A stretch of DNA of 64,000 bases from Pseudoclavibacter helvolus (GTDB taxonomy: Bacteria; Actinomycetota; Actinomycetes; Actinomycetales; Microbacteriaceae), in contig NZ_JACHWJ010000001.1 of NCBI RefSeq assembly GCF_014191305.1, forward strand, positions 124,001 to 188,000, written 5' to 3'. Below are positions 1 through 7,209 of this stretch, piece after piece. Numbering within the stretch: the first letter of the stretch is position 1; the number at the start of each line of letters is the position of its first letter. A model generated the notes under the pieces. The model was not told where the DNA came from. It worked only from the letters and a program-made list of their open reading frames with translations, and made no database searches. Made by a program: the position numbers and the translations under genes.

Positions 1-34
1 AAAGGTTGAGGGTCTTCGTTGAGAGGCTTGCTGG

Positions 35-430
35 GTGTCGAGGTTTCAGTTGCTTTCGGATGTGCAGTGGTCGTTGATCGAGGGTTTGTTGCCCGCCCCG
101 ACTGGGCGGCCCGGGCGGAAGTTTTCTGATGCTCGGACGATGGTCGAGGCGATCGCGTACCGGTATCGGACGGGAATCGCGTGGCGTGATCTTCCCGAGG
201 TGTTCGGTCCGTGGCAGACGGTGTGGACCTGGCATCGTCGTATGGCTGCGGATGGGAGCTGGGATCGCGTGCTCGCGAAGCTGACCGCGGCCGCTGACAG
301 CGCGGGGGTCATCGATTGGTCGATCTCGGTCGACTCGACGATCGCTCGCGCGCACCAGCACGCAACGAACGTCACCCGTCTCACAGGGGGCTTCATCGAA
401 TTACAAGAATCCGCTCGTCGAGCCGCCTGA
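35..430 (+). CDS. IS5/IS427-type transposase, N-terminal frame (orfA)
   Basis: This 131-residue frame encodes the N-terminal half of an IS5-family DDE transposase. It has the DUF4096-like start (LLSDVQWSLIEGLLP), the conserved RYRTGIAWRDLPEVFGPWQT block at about 43-62, and the first catalytic Asp in ISVDSTIARAHQHA near residue 100. After TGGFIELQ the frame runs on for a few residues and stops. The rest of the transposase continues one frame over, so a full protein needs a +1 (or -2) ribosomal shift near 386-400, where a run of five G lies at 386-390. Two-frame organisation is common in this IS group. Whether this one is programmed or is a decay mutation cannot be told from sequence alone. Confidence 0.85.
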   Translation: MSRFQLLSDVQWSLIEGLLPAPTGRPGRKFSDARTMVEAIAYRYRTGIAWRDLPEVFGPWQTVWTWHRRMAADGSWDRVLAKLTAAADSAGVIDWSISVDSTIARAHQHATNVTRLTGGFIELQESARRAA

Positions 431-929
431 TCACGCGATCGGCCGCTCCAGAGGCGGGCTCTCGACCAAGATCCACCAGCTCGTGGATGGGTCCGGGCTG
501 CCGTTGGTGATCGAGGTCACGCCAGGGCAGGCGGGTGATTCCCCGATGTTCCTGCCGCTGCTCGAACAGTTGCGCGTCGCTCGCCCGCTCGGGCGTCCTC
601 GGACGAGACCCGACGCAGTCCGAGGCGACAAGGCCTACTCCTCGCGGGCGATTCGCGCGCACCTGCGTGAGCGCGGGATCCGGTCGGTGATTCCGGAGCC
701 CGCCGACCAGCAAGGGAACCGGAAACGGCGCGGTTCCCGCGGCGGTCGCCCCGTCGGTTACGACCGGGACCACTACCGCGGTCGCAACGTCATCGAGCGT
801 CGCTTCTGTCACCTCAAGCAATGGCGTGGACTCGCCACGCGCTACGACAAACTCGCCCTCGTCTACCGCGCAGCCGCCGTCCTGAACGCGGTGATTGCCT
901 GGACCAAGGCTTTGTCAGACATGCCCTAG
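399..929 (+). CDS. IS5/IS427-type transposase, C-terminal frame (orfB)
   Basis: This frame continues the transposase. Conserved sequence is readable from about 399 (NYKNPLVEPPDHAIGRSRGG) even though the first start-like codon is a GTG at 483. The second catalytic Asp lies in VRGDKAYSSRAIRAHLRERG and the Glu in IERRFCHLKQWRGLATRYDK, completing the DDE triad with the Asp from the first frame. The stop codon at 927-929 lies just beyond the right inverted repeat, so the last codons overlap the IS tip. It is most likely made only as a frameshift fusion with orfA. Confidence 0.8.
   Translation, partial: NYKNPLVEPPDHAIGRSRGGLSTKIHQLVDGSGLPLVIEVTPGQAGDSPMFLPLLEQLRVARPLGRPRTRPDAVRGDKAYSSRAIRAHLRERGIRSVIPEPADQQGNRKRRGSRGGRPVGYDRDHYRGRNVIERRFCHLKQWRGLATRYDKLALVYRAAAVLNAVIAWTKALSDMP
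910..926 (-). repeat. Right terminal inverted repeat of the IS element
   Basis: The outer end reads GGGCATGTCTGACAAAG on the minus strand. The AAAG at bases 1-4 of the window followed by a similar GTTGAGGG matches the inner part of this repeat, which places the left tip just outside the window. Host sequence begins at about 927. Confidence 0.7.
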
Positions 930-1041
930 CTGGCGCGAGGTCGGCCGCGCTCGCCGGAGCGGCGGTCAGGGCGACGGCGCCCAGGGAGAGGGCCGCGGCC
1001 GTGGAGAGGCTGGCGATCGTGCGACTCGTCGTCTTCTTCAT
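927..1041 (-). pseudogene. 5' remnant of a secreted-protein gene cut by the IS
   Basis: An ATG at 1041 on the minus strand is preceded by a good ribosome site (GAGGAG, 1047-1053). It opens MKKTTSRTIASLSTAAALSL and continues as a classic Sec signal peptide: a KKTTSR basic start, a hydrophobic Ala/Leu core, and a probable cleavage site after APASA at about residue 32. After ADLAPA, at about residue 38, the frame runs straight into the IS right end. Only the signal peptide and a few mature residues remain. The rest of the gene should lie to the left of the IS, beyond the window. Nothing can be said about the function of the mature protein. Confidence 0.75.
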
Positions 1042-1160
1042 GTTTTGCTCCTCAGTTCGCTGTGTGCCGGGTTGGTCACAGGGAGTCGTTCGGAGCGTGT
1101 CCGGCGGCGGTTTGGCAACATTCCCGCGCCTCTCGGGCCATTCACAGCTAGCCTGAACTC

Positions 1161-3929
1161 GTGTTCGACTGGCTGATAGCTGTCCCCCCAATTCTTGTCG
1201 TCCTCCTCGTTGCTGGGATCGTCACGCTCGAGAGCCTCGGCCTGCCCCTGCCCGGCGAGAGCGTGCTCATCGCGGCGGTACTCCTGAGTCTCGGGGGCGC
1301 CGGGGTCGACCCGTGGCTGCTCGCCGCGGCCGCTGCCGTTGGCGCCATCGTCGGCGACTCGCTCGGCTACTACATCGGCAAGCGTTGGGGTGCCCGCCTG
1401 CTGCGCTACCTCTCGCAGCGGTACCCGAAGTACTTCGGCGTCGCCCGCATCAACGCGGCCGTCGGCCTCATGCAGAAGTGGGGGGCCTACGCCGTCTTCT
1501 TCGGGCGCTTCGTCGCTCTCCTGCGCGTGTTCGCCGGCCCCCTCGCGGGCGCCATGGCCATGCCGTACGGGCGTTTCTTGCTCGCGAACGCGCTCGGCGG
1601 CATCGCCTGGGCCGGTGGCGTCACTGCCATCACCGTCGCCCTCGGCAAGAGCGCGCTCGCGATCATCCACGCCTTTGGCTGGGTGGCGCTTGCGGCCGTC
1701 GCCGTCCTCATCATCGTCATCGTGGCGATCGTGGTCTACCGCGCGCGGCGCCGACCAGAGGGTGCGGATGCGGCGACCGAGACCGAGCAGGAACTCGACC
1801 TGCTCATCCCGGCAGCGCAGGATGCGCAGGGCGCGAACCCGGGAGGCGCGGCAGTCCGCGACGCCCTCGGCGCGGCCGTCAAGCCGCTCGTCACGTTCGC
1901 GCGCCGCGCGCCGTTCACGACGATCCTGGTGCTGGTCATCATCATCGGTGGCGTCGCCACCGGCGCGATGTGGCACCTGTCGCGTGCGCAGTCCTGGTAC
2001 GGCGACGTCGCCTTCGGGCTCCCGCCGCTCGCGGCCGGCATGTGGTGGACCCCCATTACGGGCTCGCTGCTCGGCAACGGCGCCTGGCACTACGCCCTGC
2101 TGATCGTGCAGCTGCTCATCGTGGGTGGCATCTTCGAGTTCCGTTTCGGCTGGAAGCGCACCGCGCTCGTCTTCCTCGGCGGGCAGGCCCTCGCCGTGCT
2201 CGGCACGCTCGCCATCGTCGCGGTCCTCGCGCCGACCGGCTGGGAATGGGCCACTCGCCTCGCCGACGACCTCGACGTGGGCGCATCCGGTGGCATCGCA
2301 GCCCTGACCGCCGCGCTCGTCTGGGTCCTCCGCCCACCGTGGCGGCTCCGACTCGGACTCGCCCTCGGGGCGCTCGTCTCCCTCCGGCTGCTCTACGTGG
2401 GCGACCTCGCCGACATCGAGCACTTCCTGCCCGTCGCCGCCATCTTCACGATCTACGCGCTGCAGCGCCACCGCGCCACCGGGCTCGCGACGAGCACGCG
2501 CGAGGACCGGCTCATCGCCTTCACCGCGCTCATCGGCCTCGGGACGGCGCAGGTGGTCGCCGCGCTCTTCTCGCTCGACGGCCCGCTCGGCAAGTCGACG
2601 GCAGAGACCGAGACTTGGGTGGGCGTCGCGATCGACGTCGTCGTCATCCTGCTCGTCGCCAACGGCATCAGGCGGGGCCAGCGTTTCGCGTGGATCGTCG
2701 CGGTCGCCCTCGGCATCTTCAACCTCCTCGAGCTTCTGCTGATCGTGGTCGCCGTCGCAACCTCCGGCAGCCTCGACGAGGGCCTCACCATGAACTTCGC
2801 GGGCTCCCTGCTGTGGGTTCTGGTCGTGGGCTTCCTCATCGTCGCCCGTCGCTCGTTCGCCGTCCGTGTCCGTCCGTCGAAGAACTCGATCTCAGGCGAG
2901 AGGCGTGGCACGGTCGAAGAAGCTCGCGAGATCCTCCCGAAGGTCGGGGGAAGCACCATCTCCTGGATGACGCTCTGGCCCCGCAACCATTACCTGCTGA
3001 GCGCGAAGAAGGACGGCTACGTCGCCTACCAGGAGTACTCGGGGGTCGCGCTCGCGCTCGGCGACCCGGTCGCGCCTGCCAGCGAACTCAGCGAGCTCAT
3101 CCACGACTTCGCCTCACGCGCCGAGCTCGCCGGGCACACGCCCGCGTTCTTCTCAGCCACTCAGGCGACCGTGGATGCGGCTCCCGCGAGCTGGCAGCGC
3201 GTGCAGGTCGCCGAGGACACGATCATCGACCTCCCGGGCCTCGAGCTCAAGGGGAAGCCGTGGCAACCCGTCCGCTCGGCCGTGAACCGTGCAGAGCGCG
3301 AGGGGATCCGCTTCAAGATGACAACCCTCGCCGAGGAGCCATGGGCCGTGCTCGCGCAGGTGCGCGCGATCTCAGAGGACTGGGTCGGCGACAAGGGGCT
3401 CCCCGAGATGGGCTTCACGCTCGGCGGCGTCGACGAGGCGCTCGACCCTGCCGTTCGCCTCGGGATCGCGATCGACGACGACGGCAGCGTGCACGGTGTC
3501 ACGTCGTGGCTGCCCGTCTACGGCAAGGACGGCGAGGTCCGAGGCTGGACCCTCGACCTCATGCGTCGCCGTGACGGCGGCTTCAAGCCCGTCATGGAGT
3601 TCCTCATCATCTCGTCAGCCATGGCGTTCCGGGACGAGGGTGCCGCCTTCGCCTCCTTGTCCGGAGCCCCGCTCGCGGGTTCCGGAGAGGCAGAGGCGAC
3701 GCCGCTCGACCAGGTGCTGAGCCAGGTCTCGGAGCTCCTCGAGCCGCTCTACGGCTTCTCGTCGCTGCACAACTTCAAGATGAAGTTCAACCCGCGCTTC
3801 GAGCCCATGTACCTGGTGTTCCGCGACGAGTCCGACCTGCCTCGCATCGGCATCGGGCTCACGCGCGCGTACCTGCCGACGGCCACGACTGGTCAGCTGA
3901 TCAGGGCGGGGCTGGGCGCGGGCAAGTAG
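1161..3929 (+). CDS. DedA-family domain fused to an MprF-like membrane region and a DUF2156 (aminoacyl-phosphatidylglycerol synthase-type) domain
   Basis: The protein has 922 residues, with a GTG start at 1161. Residues 1-195 are a DedA/VTT membrane domain: ESLGLPLPGES at about 24-34 and FGRFVALLRVFAGPLAGAM near 114-132 are the family motifs. A basic and acidic linker follows (about 193-240). A second multi-helix region spans about 255-570 (rhomboid/MprF-like membrane part). Residues of about 590-915 form a soluble GNAT-like DUF2156 domain with typical blocks NHYLLSAKKDGYVAYQEYSG, GVALALGDPVAP, DLMRRRDGGFKPVMEFLI and SLSGAPLAG. DedA proteins are known lipid scramblases or transporters. The C-terminal fold transfers amino acids from tRNA to membrane lipids in MprF/LysX. 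I infer a lipid-modifying, lipid-moving envelope protein; the actual substrate is unknown. It converges with the next gene with a 37-bp overlap. Confidence 0.85.
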   Translation: MFDWLIAVPPILVVLLVAGIVTLESLGLPLPGESVLIAAVLLSLGGAGVDPWLLAAAAAVGAIVGDSLGYYIGKRWGARLLRYLSQRYPKYFGVARINAAVGLMQKWGAYAVFFGRFVALLRVFAGPLAGAMAMPYGRFLLANALGGIAWAGGVTAITVALGKSALAIIHAFGWVALAAVAVLIIVIVAIVVYRARRRPEGADAATETEQELDLLIPAAQDAQGANPGGAAVRDALGAAVKPLVTFARRAPFTTILVLVIIIGGVATGAMWHLSRAQSWYGDVAFGLPPLAAGMWWTPITGSLLGNGAWHYALLIVQLLIVGGIFEFRFGWKRTALVFLGGQALAVLGTLAIVAVLAPTGWEWATRLADDLDVGASGGIAALTAALVWVLRPPWRLRLGLALGALVSLRLLYVGDLADIEHFLPVAAIFTIYALQRHRATGLATSTREDRLIAFTALIGLGTAQVVAALFSLDGPLGKSTAETETWVGVAIDVVVILLVANGIRRGQRFAWIVAVALGIFNLLELLLIVVAVATSGSLDEGLTMNFAGSLLWVLVVGFLIVARRSFAVRVRPSKNSISGERRGTVEEAREILPKVGGSTISWMTLWPRNHYLLSAKKDGYVAYQEYSGVALALGDPVAPASELSELIHDFASRAELAGHTPAFFSATQATVDAAPASWQRVQVAEDTIIDLPGLELKGKPWQPVRSAVNRAEREGIRFKMTTLAEEPWAVLAQVRAISEDWVGDKGLPEMGFTLGGVDEALDPAVRLGIAIDDDGSVHGVTSWLPVYGKDGEVRGWTLDLMRRRDGGFKPVMEFLIISSAMAFRDEGAAFASLSGAPLAGSGEAEATPLDQVLSQVSELLEPLYGFSSLHNFKMKFNPRFEPMYLVFRDESDLPRIGIGLTRAYLPTATTGQLIRAGLGAGK

Positions 3930-4486
3930 CGCTTCGCGTCCTTCTCTCCGAGGCGGGCTGCGTCGGCAAGCCACTGCTGCCGGCGCTGCTCGGTCGAGGT
4001 CTTGACGGGGGAGTAGCGGGTCACCGCGATCGGCGACAGGCCGATGAAGCCCAGCACGTGCGTCTTGAGCTGTCGAATGGGCGTGTTGCCGGTGAGCCGA
4101 AGGTAGTAGCCGGGGCTGTCCGCGGTCAGGATGATCCGCGAGCTGCGCCCCCTGAGGAGGCCCTTCGGCACGGTTCCCGAGGCGTCGTAGGTCATACGCG
4201 GGAGCAGGAGCCTGTCGAAGAACCCCTGTAGGAGCGACGGCACGGAGCCCCACCACACCGGGGTGACGACGACGATGCGCGATGCCTCCTGGATCGCGGC
4301 CCAAGCATCCTGCAGGTCTGGCTCGAGCTCCTGCCTTCTGGTGTAGCCGAAGCGCATGTTCTGGTCGAACGCGAGTTCTCGCACCGCGAGGACGCGCGCG
4401 TCGCCATGCGCGTCGGAATAGCGTGCGGCGAGGGCCGCGCAGAGGGAGTCGGGGTTGGGGTGGCCGTCGATGACGAGGGTGTGCAT
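3893..4486 (-). CDS. NAD(P)H-dependent oxidoreductase, flavodoxin-like fold (quinone reductase/KefF type)
   Basis: This 197-residue protein belongs to the NAD(P)H dehydrogenase (quinone) family, which binds FMN/FAD in a flavodoxin-like fold. It opens with the family signature MHTLVIDGHPNPDSLCAALA, followed by VVVTPVWWGSVPSLLQGFFDRLLLP (about 73-97), the segment that contacts flavin, and a C-terminal region with HVLGFIGLSPI. Its start at 4486 has a GGAG ribosome site 5 bases upstream. It is divergent from a TetR-type regulator whose gene starts at 4557, a common arrangement in which the regulator controls the reductase in response to quinones or electrophiles. The 3' end overlaps the DedA/DUF2156 gene by 37 bp in convergent orientation. 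Confidence 0.85.
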   Translation of the reverse strand: MHTLVIDGHPNPDSLCAALAARYSDAHGDARVLAVRELAFDQNMRFGYTRRQELEPDLQDAWAAIQEASRIVVVTPVWWGSVPSLLQGFFDRLLLPRMTYDASGTVPKGLLRGRSSRIILTADSPGYYLRLTGNTPIRQLKTHVLGFIGLSPIAVTRYSPVKTSTEQRRQQWLADAARLGEKDAKRYLPAPSPALIS

Positions 4487-4500
4487 GCTGGCTCCAAGGC

Positions 4501-4521
4501 CTTGATGTGGACAGTGTCAAG
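4501..4521. promoter_or_regulatory. Candidate operator between the oxidoreductase and TetR-type genes
   Basis: CTTGA (4501-4505) and TCAAG (4517-4521) form an inverted repeat around 11 bases. On the minus strand this includes a TTGACA-like -35 that could serve the oxidoreductase gene. Its position between divergent genes makes it a plausible binding site for the TetR-type protein. This is inference only. Confidence 0.35.
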
Positions 4522-4543
4522 ATGTGGCGAGAGTCAGCCTAGC

Positions 4544-4549
4544 TAGAAT
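4544..4549 (+). promoter_or_regulatory. -10 box TAGAAT for the TetR-type gene, probably leaderless
   Basis: TAGAAT is a strong -10 hexamer. Its end lies 7 bases before the ATG at 4557, so transcription should start at or next to the start codon. There is no room for a ribosome site, which suggests a leaderless mRNA, a common mode in actinobacteria. No clear -35 is present. Confidence 0.5.
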
Positions 4550-4556
4550 GTTGCGC

Positions 4557-5129
4557 ATGTCAAGATCGGATGCGTCCTACCACCACGGCAACCTCGGCCC
4601 CGTGCTCGAGGCCGCGGGTGTCGAGCTGCTCGCGCAGAAGGCTCACACGTCGATCAGTCTCCGCGAGCTGGCCCGCGAGGCAGACGTGAGCCACAATGCG
4701 CCGTACCACCACTTCGGCGACAAGGCAGGCCTCTTCAAGCGGCTCGGCGAGGTGAGCATGCAGCGGCTGGTCGACCAGTTCGCGGCGGCGGATGAGCCGG
4801 GCCTCGACCCTGGCGAACGCGCCGTCGCGCTCGGGGTCGCATACGTCGAGTTCGCCGTCGACAACCCGCACGCGTTCACGCTCATCTACGACCCTGAGGT
4901 CTGCATCCCCGGATCGCCGAGCCCCGTGATGGCTCCGCTCATTCGCGAGCTGGAAGTGCGGCTCGGGGACGCGGCGGCCGGGCTCGACCCCGAAGCGGGG
5001 GTGGAGAGGATCGAGGCGCGAGCGACGGCGCTCTGGGCGACCGTGCAGGGGCTCTCGCATCTCGTGATCGCGGGCCATCTCACCCGGGGCCAGATCAAGC
5101 CTGCGATCGCCGAGTCGCTTCGACGCTGA
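4557..5129 (+). CDS. TetR-family transcriptional regulator with WHG-type C-terminal domain
   Basis: The protein has 190 residues from the ATG at 4557. I chose this start because the N-terminus MSRSDASYHHGNLGPVLEAA is the usual one for the family, and because a -10 box lies directly upstream. The frame is open further upstream (from 4524), but that extension would overlap the promoter. The helix-turn-helix is SLRELAREADVSHNAPYHHF (about 36-55). The C-terminal part (AYVEFAVDNPHAFTLIYDPE) matches the WHG ligand-binding domain. It probably represses the divergent NAD(P)H oxidoreductase gene and itself; the ligand is unknown. Confidence 0.85.
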   Translation: MSRSDASYHHGNLGPVLEAAGVELLAQKAHTSISLRELAREADVSHNAPYHHFGDKAGLFKRLGEVSMQRLVDQFAAADEPGLDPGERAVALGVAYVEFAVDNPHAFTLIYDPEVCIPGSPSPVMAPLIRELEVRLGDAAAGLDPEAGVERIEARATALWATVQGLSHLVIAGHLTRGQIKPAIAESLRR

Positions 5130-5159
5130 AGCGACCAGGCGGATGCCTCGAAGTGAGGC
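5114..5159 (+). terminator. Weak hairpin(s) at the end of the TetR-type gene
   Basis: GTCGCTTC (5114-5121) pairs with GAAGCGAC (5128-5135) over the stop codon, and GCCTC (5145-5149) pairs with GAGGC (5155-5159). There is no T-run, so efficiency is doubtful. The hairpins sit between convergent genes and could serve both. Confidence 0.35.
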
Positions 5160-5164
5160 TCGGG

Positions 5165-5593
5165 TCAGGAGAGCGACTCGACGACGGCGACGATCCGCCG
5201 TTCGCGCGTGGCCTCCGCCTTCGCCGACTCGACCTTCGTGACGTGGGCCTTCTTCGCGCTCGGGGAGAGCGCATCGAAGCGAGCCCGCGCCCCAGCTGCC
5301 TCGAGTGCGGCAGCGAGGTCGGCCGGGACCTCCGTGGTGCGCGGCTCGGTGTCGAGCTCGAGGAGCACCGTGATGGCGTCGCCGCCCTCAATGCCGGTCT
5401 CCTTGCGCTTGTCGGAGCTGAACGGAATGAGGAAGCGGCCGCCCATCACTCCGACGGTGCTTCGATAGGTGTAGCCGTTCACCGTCACGATGACCGGCGG
5501 CTTCTTGCCCCCACCCAGTTGCTCGATGAGTTCTGCTGGAACCTCGATGCCGGTGTTCTTGCCCGAGAGGCTCATGTTCGTCGTGAATTCCAT
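5165..5593 (-). CDS. DUF1905/YdeI-OmdA-like small protein
   Basis: This 142-residue protein has a DUF1905 beta-barrel-like domain in residues of about 1-95 (GIEVPAELIEQLGGGKKPPV, TVGVMGGRFLIPFSSDKRK, GGDAITVLLELDTEPRTTEV). A short C-terminal YdeI/OmdA-like helix region follows (ARFDALSPSAKKAHVTKVES). Proteins of this type have been linked with bacteriocin resistance in some bacteria, but the biochemical role is not established. It stands alone between convergent and divergent neighbours, so context gives no further hint. Confidence 0.75.
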   Translation of the reverse strand: MEFTTNMSLSGKNTGIEVPAELIEQLGGGKKPPVIVTVNGYTYRSTVGVMGGRFLIPFSSDKRKETGIEGGDAITVLLELDTEPRTTEVPADLAAALEAAGARARFDALSPSAKKAHVTKVESAKAEATRERRIVAVVESLS

Positions 5594-5706
5594 GCTCAGA
5601 TTGTTCTACGGGATTCCCCGCCGAAATGAGTCGAAATGTCGGTCGTCTTTGCCACGATCAGACCGCGCGACGATGCTCGTCGTCGCCGTGATCGAAAGGC
5701 CGAACC

Positions 5707-6117
5707 ATGGCTGCACTGCTCAACCCCTACCTCCATTTCATCGACAACGCGCGCGAGGCGCTCGAGTACTACAAGGAGGTCTTCGGCGGCGAGCGCACGA
5801 TGAGCACCTTCGGCGGCTCCGGCATGCCGATGGACCCCTCCGAGTCGGAGAAGATCATGCACGGCCAGCTCACGACCGCGAGCGGTTTCACGATCATGGC
5901 CTCCGACACGCCCTCCTACATCATTCCCTCGCCGGGGCGCACTATCGAGATCTCGCTCAGCGGAGACTCCGCCGACGAACTGCGCGGTTACTGGGACAAG
6001 CTCGCCGACGGCGGCGAGATCGAGCAGCCGCTGGTCCAGGCTCCATGGGGAGACACCTTCGGGATGCTCGTCGACCGCTTCGGCATCGCATGGATGGTCA
6101 ACATCCTGGGAAGCTGA
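5707..6117 (+). CDS. VOC-family protein (PhnB-like glyoxalase/bleomycin-resistance fold)
   Basis: This 136-residue protein is of the PhnB-like branch of the vicinal oxygen chelate superfamily: LNPYLHFIDNAREALEYYKE at about 5-24, the central MHGQLTTASGFTIMASD, and the closing APWGDTFGMLVDRFGIAWMV. The His in PYLHF and the MHGQL His are likely metal- or ligand-side residues. A GAAAGG ribosome site lies about 8 bases before the ATG. Members include demethylmenaquinone methyltransferase-like and resistance-like proteins of unknown substrate, and no specific reaction can be assigned. Confidence 0.8.
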   Translation: MAALLNPYLHFIDNAREALEYYKEVFGGERTMSTFGGSGMPMDPSESEKIMHGQLTTASGFTIMASDTPSYIIPSPGRTIEISLSGDSADELRGYWDKLADGGEIEQPLVQAPWGDTFGMLVDRFGIAWMVNILGS

Positions 6118-6171
6118 CGAGGCTTTTCCTCCTCCGGTGTGGGGGAAAGTGCGATCGGCGTCACTGCGCCG

Positions 6172-6177
6172 TACACT
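6172..6177 (+). promoter_or_regulatory. Candidate -10 box of the mevalonate operon
   Basis: TACACT fits a -10 hexamer and would start transcription near 6184, shortly before the GTG at 6202. The 84-bp gap after the VOC gene is the only sizeable gap before the operon, so a promoter is expected here. No convincing -35 is seen. Confidence 0.3.
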
Positions 6178-6201
6178 TGACGCCGACCTACTGCGAGGTG
6201 A

Positions 6202-7209
6202 GTGACCCTGGTGCCATCGAGTTTCGACGTGACGTCGCTTGCTTCTCTCGATACTTCCGCGTTGCCGAGAATCGGACGAGCTGTCGGGCGCGGGAGCGCG
6301 CACGCGAAGCTCATCCTCTTCGGCGAGCACGTGGTCGTCTACGGGAAGCCCGCCGTCGCGCTACCGCTTCGCGCTATGCGCATGCGTGCGACTGCCTGGC
6401 GCGAGGGCACTGAGCCCCGCTTCGAGTCAGACCACTACACGGGGCCACTCGCTGCTGCTCCGGAGATCGTCGAGGCGCCGCGGAAGGCGATCGAGGAGAC
6501 GCTCCGGGCCATCGGGGGAGATCTCGAAGGCCTGACGGTCGCGGTCCGCGGGAACATTCCACTTGGTCGCGGCCTCGGGTCGAGCGCCGCGGCCGCGGGC
6601 GCCATCGTCGACGCCGTCTCGCGACTCCACAACGTGACGCTCTCCGGTGGGGAGCACTTCGCGCTTGTCCAGCTGGCCGAGCAGGTGGCGCACGGCAAGC
6701 CGAGCGGGCTTGACGCGCTCGCCACGACGATCCCGTCGCCCATCCGCTTCCAGAACGCCAGCGCCGTGCCCGTTCCCGTCGCGCTTGACGCTTGCTTCGT
6801 GATCGCCGACACGGGCGTGCACGGGTCGACGCGCCAGGCCGTCGATGACGTGCGCACGTCCCTCGAGCGCGACAACGACTCGACGATGGCGACCATTGAT
6901 GCCCTGGGAGAGCTGTCCGATTCGGCCATCGCCGACCTCGAGACCAACGAGCCACGCTCGCTCGGGGCCCGAATGTCTCAGGCGCACGAGCTGCTCTCGA
7001 AGCTCGGTGTGAGCCACCCAGCACTCGACGGACTCGTCGCAGCGGCGACGGGAGCCGGAGCGTTCGGGGCCAAGCTCACGGGCGGAGGCCTCGGCGGATG
7101 CATCGTGGCCGTCGTCGAGCGCGGGAACGCATCGGCCGTCGCATCGGCGCTGCAGAGCGCTGGCGCCATCCAGACCTGGAGCGTCACCAGCACTGGCACA
7201 CCGCTGTGA
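6202..7209 (+). CDS. mvk: Mevalonate kinase
   Basis: This 335-residue GHMP kinase phosphorylates mevalonate with ATP to 5-phosphomevalonate. GHMP motif 1 is AHAKLILFGEHVVVYGKPAV (about 33-52), motif 2 is the ATP loop IPLGRGLGSSAAAAGAIVDA (about 115-134), and motif 3 is KLTGGGLGGCIVAVVE near the C-terminus. The start is uncertain: GTG at 6202 gives about 28 extra residues before the conserved fold and has GAGG only 3 bases upstream, while GTG at 6211 has that GAGG 12 bases upstream. It is the first gene of a six-gene operon, and its stop overlaps the next start by 4 bases (GTGA). Confidence 0.93.
   Translation: MTLVPSSFDVTSLASLDTSALPRIGRAVGRGSAHAKLILFGEHVVVYGKPAVALPLRAMRMRATAWREGTEPRFESDHYTGPLAAAPEIVEAPRKAIEETLRAIGGDLEGLTVAVRGNIPLGRGLGSSAAAAGAIVDAVSRLHNVTLSGGEHFALVQLAEQVAHGKPSGLDALATTIPSPIRFQNASAVPVPVALDACFVIADTGVHGSTRQAVDDVRTSLERDNDSTMATIDALGELSDSAIADLETNEPRSLGARMSQAHELLSKLGVSHPALDGLVAAATGAGAFGAKLTGGGLGGCIVAVVERGNASAVASALQSAGAIQTWSVTSTGTPL

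Larger units (their letters stand above)
1..926 (+). mobile_element. IS5-family (IS427-like) insertion sequence, left tip outside the window
   Basis: The element holds two transposase reading frames in different frames. Its right tip is at 910-926; read on the minus strand it begins GGGCATGTCTGACAAAG. The first bases of the window (AAAGGTTGAGGG) resemble what should follow the first 13 bases of a matching left tip (AAAGCCTTGG on the right-end copy). The left end is therefore probably only about 13 bases before base 1, for a total length near 940 bp, usual for this group. The element lies against the cut-off 5' part of a secreted-protein gene on the minus strand. The target duplication cannot be checked because the left junction is missing. 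Confidence 0.85.

Noticed and set aside
1038-2471. Minus-strand open frame opposite the DedA/DUF2156 gene
   Set aside because: Glu/Asp/Arg-rich antisense shadow. Only its far end reaches the true remnant of the secreted-protein gene, which is in a different frame.
7098-7205. Upstream extension of the diphosphomevalonate decarboxylase frame
   Set aside because: It lies inside mevalonate kinase and shows no family similarity. The overlapping GTG at 7206 fits the operon style.
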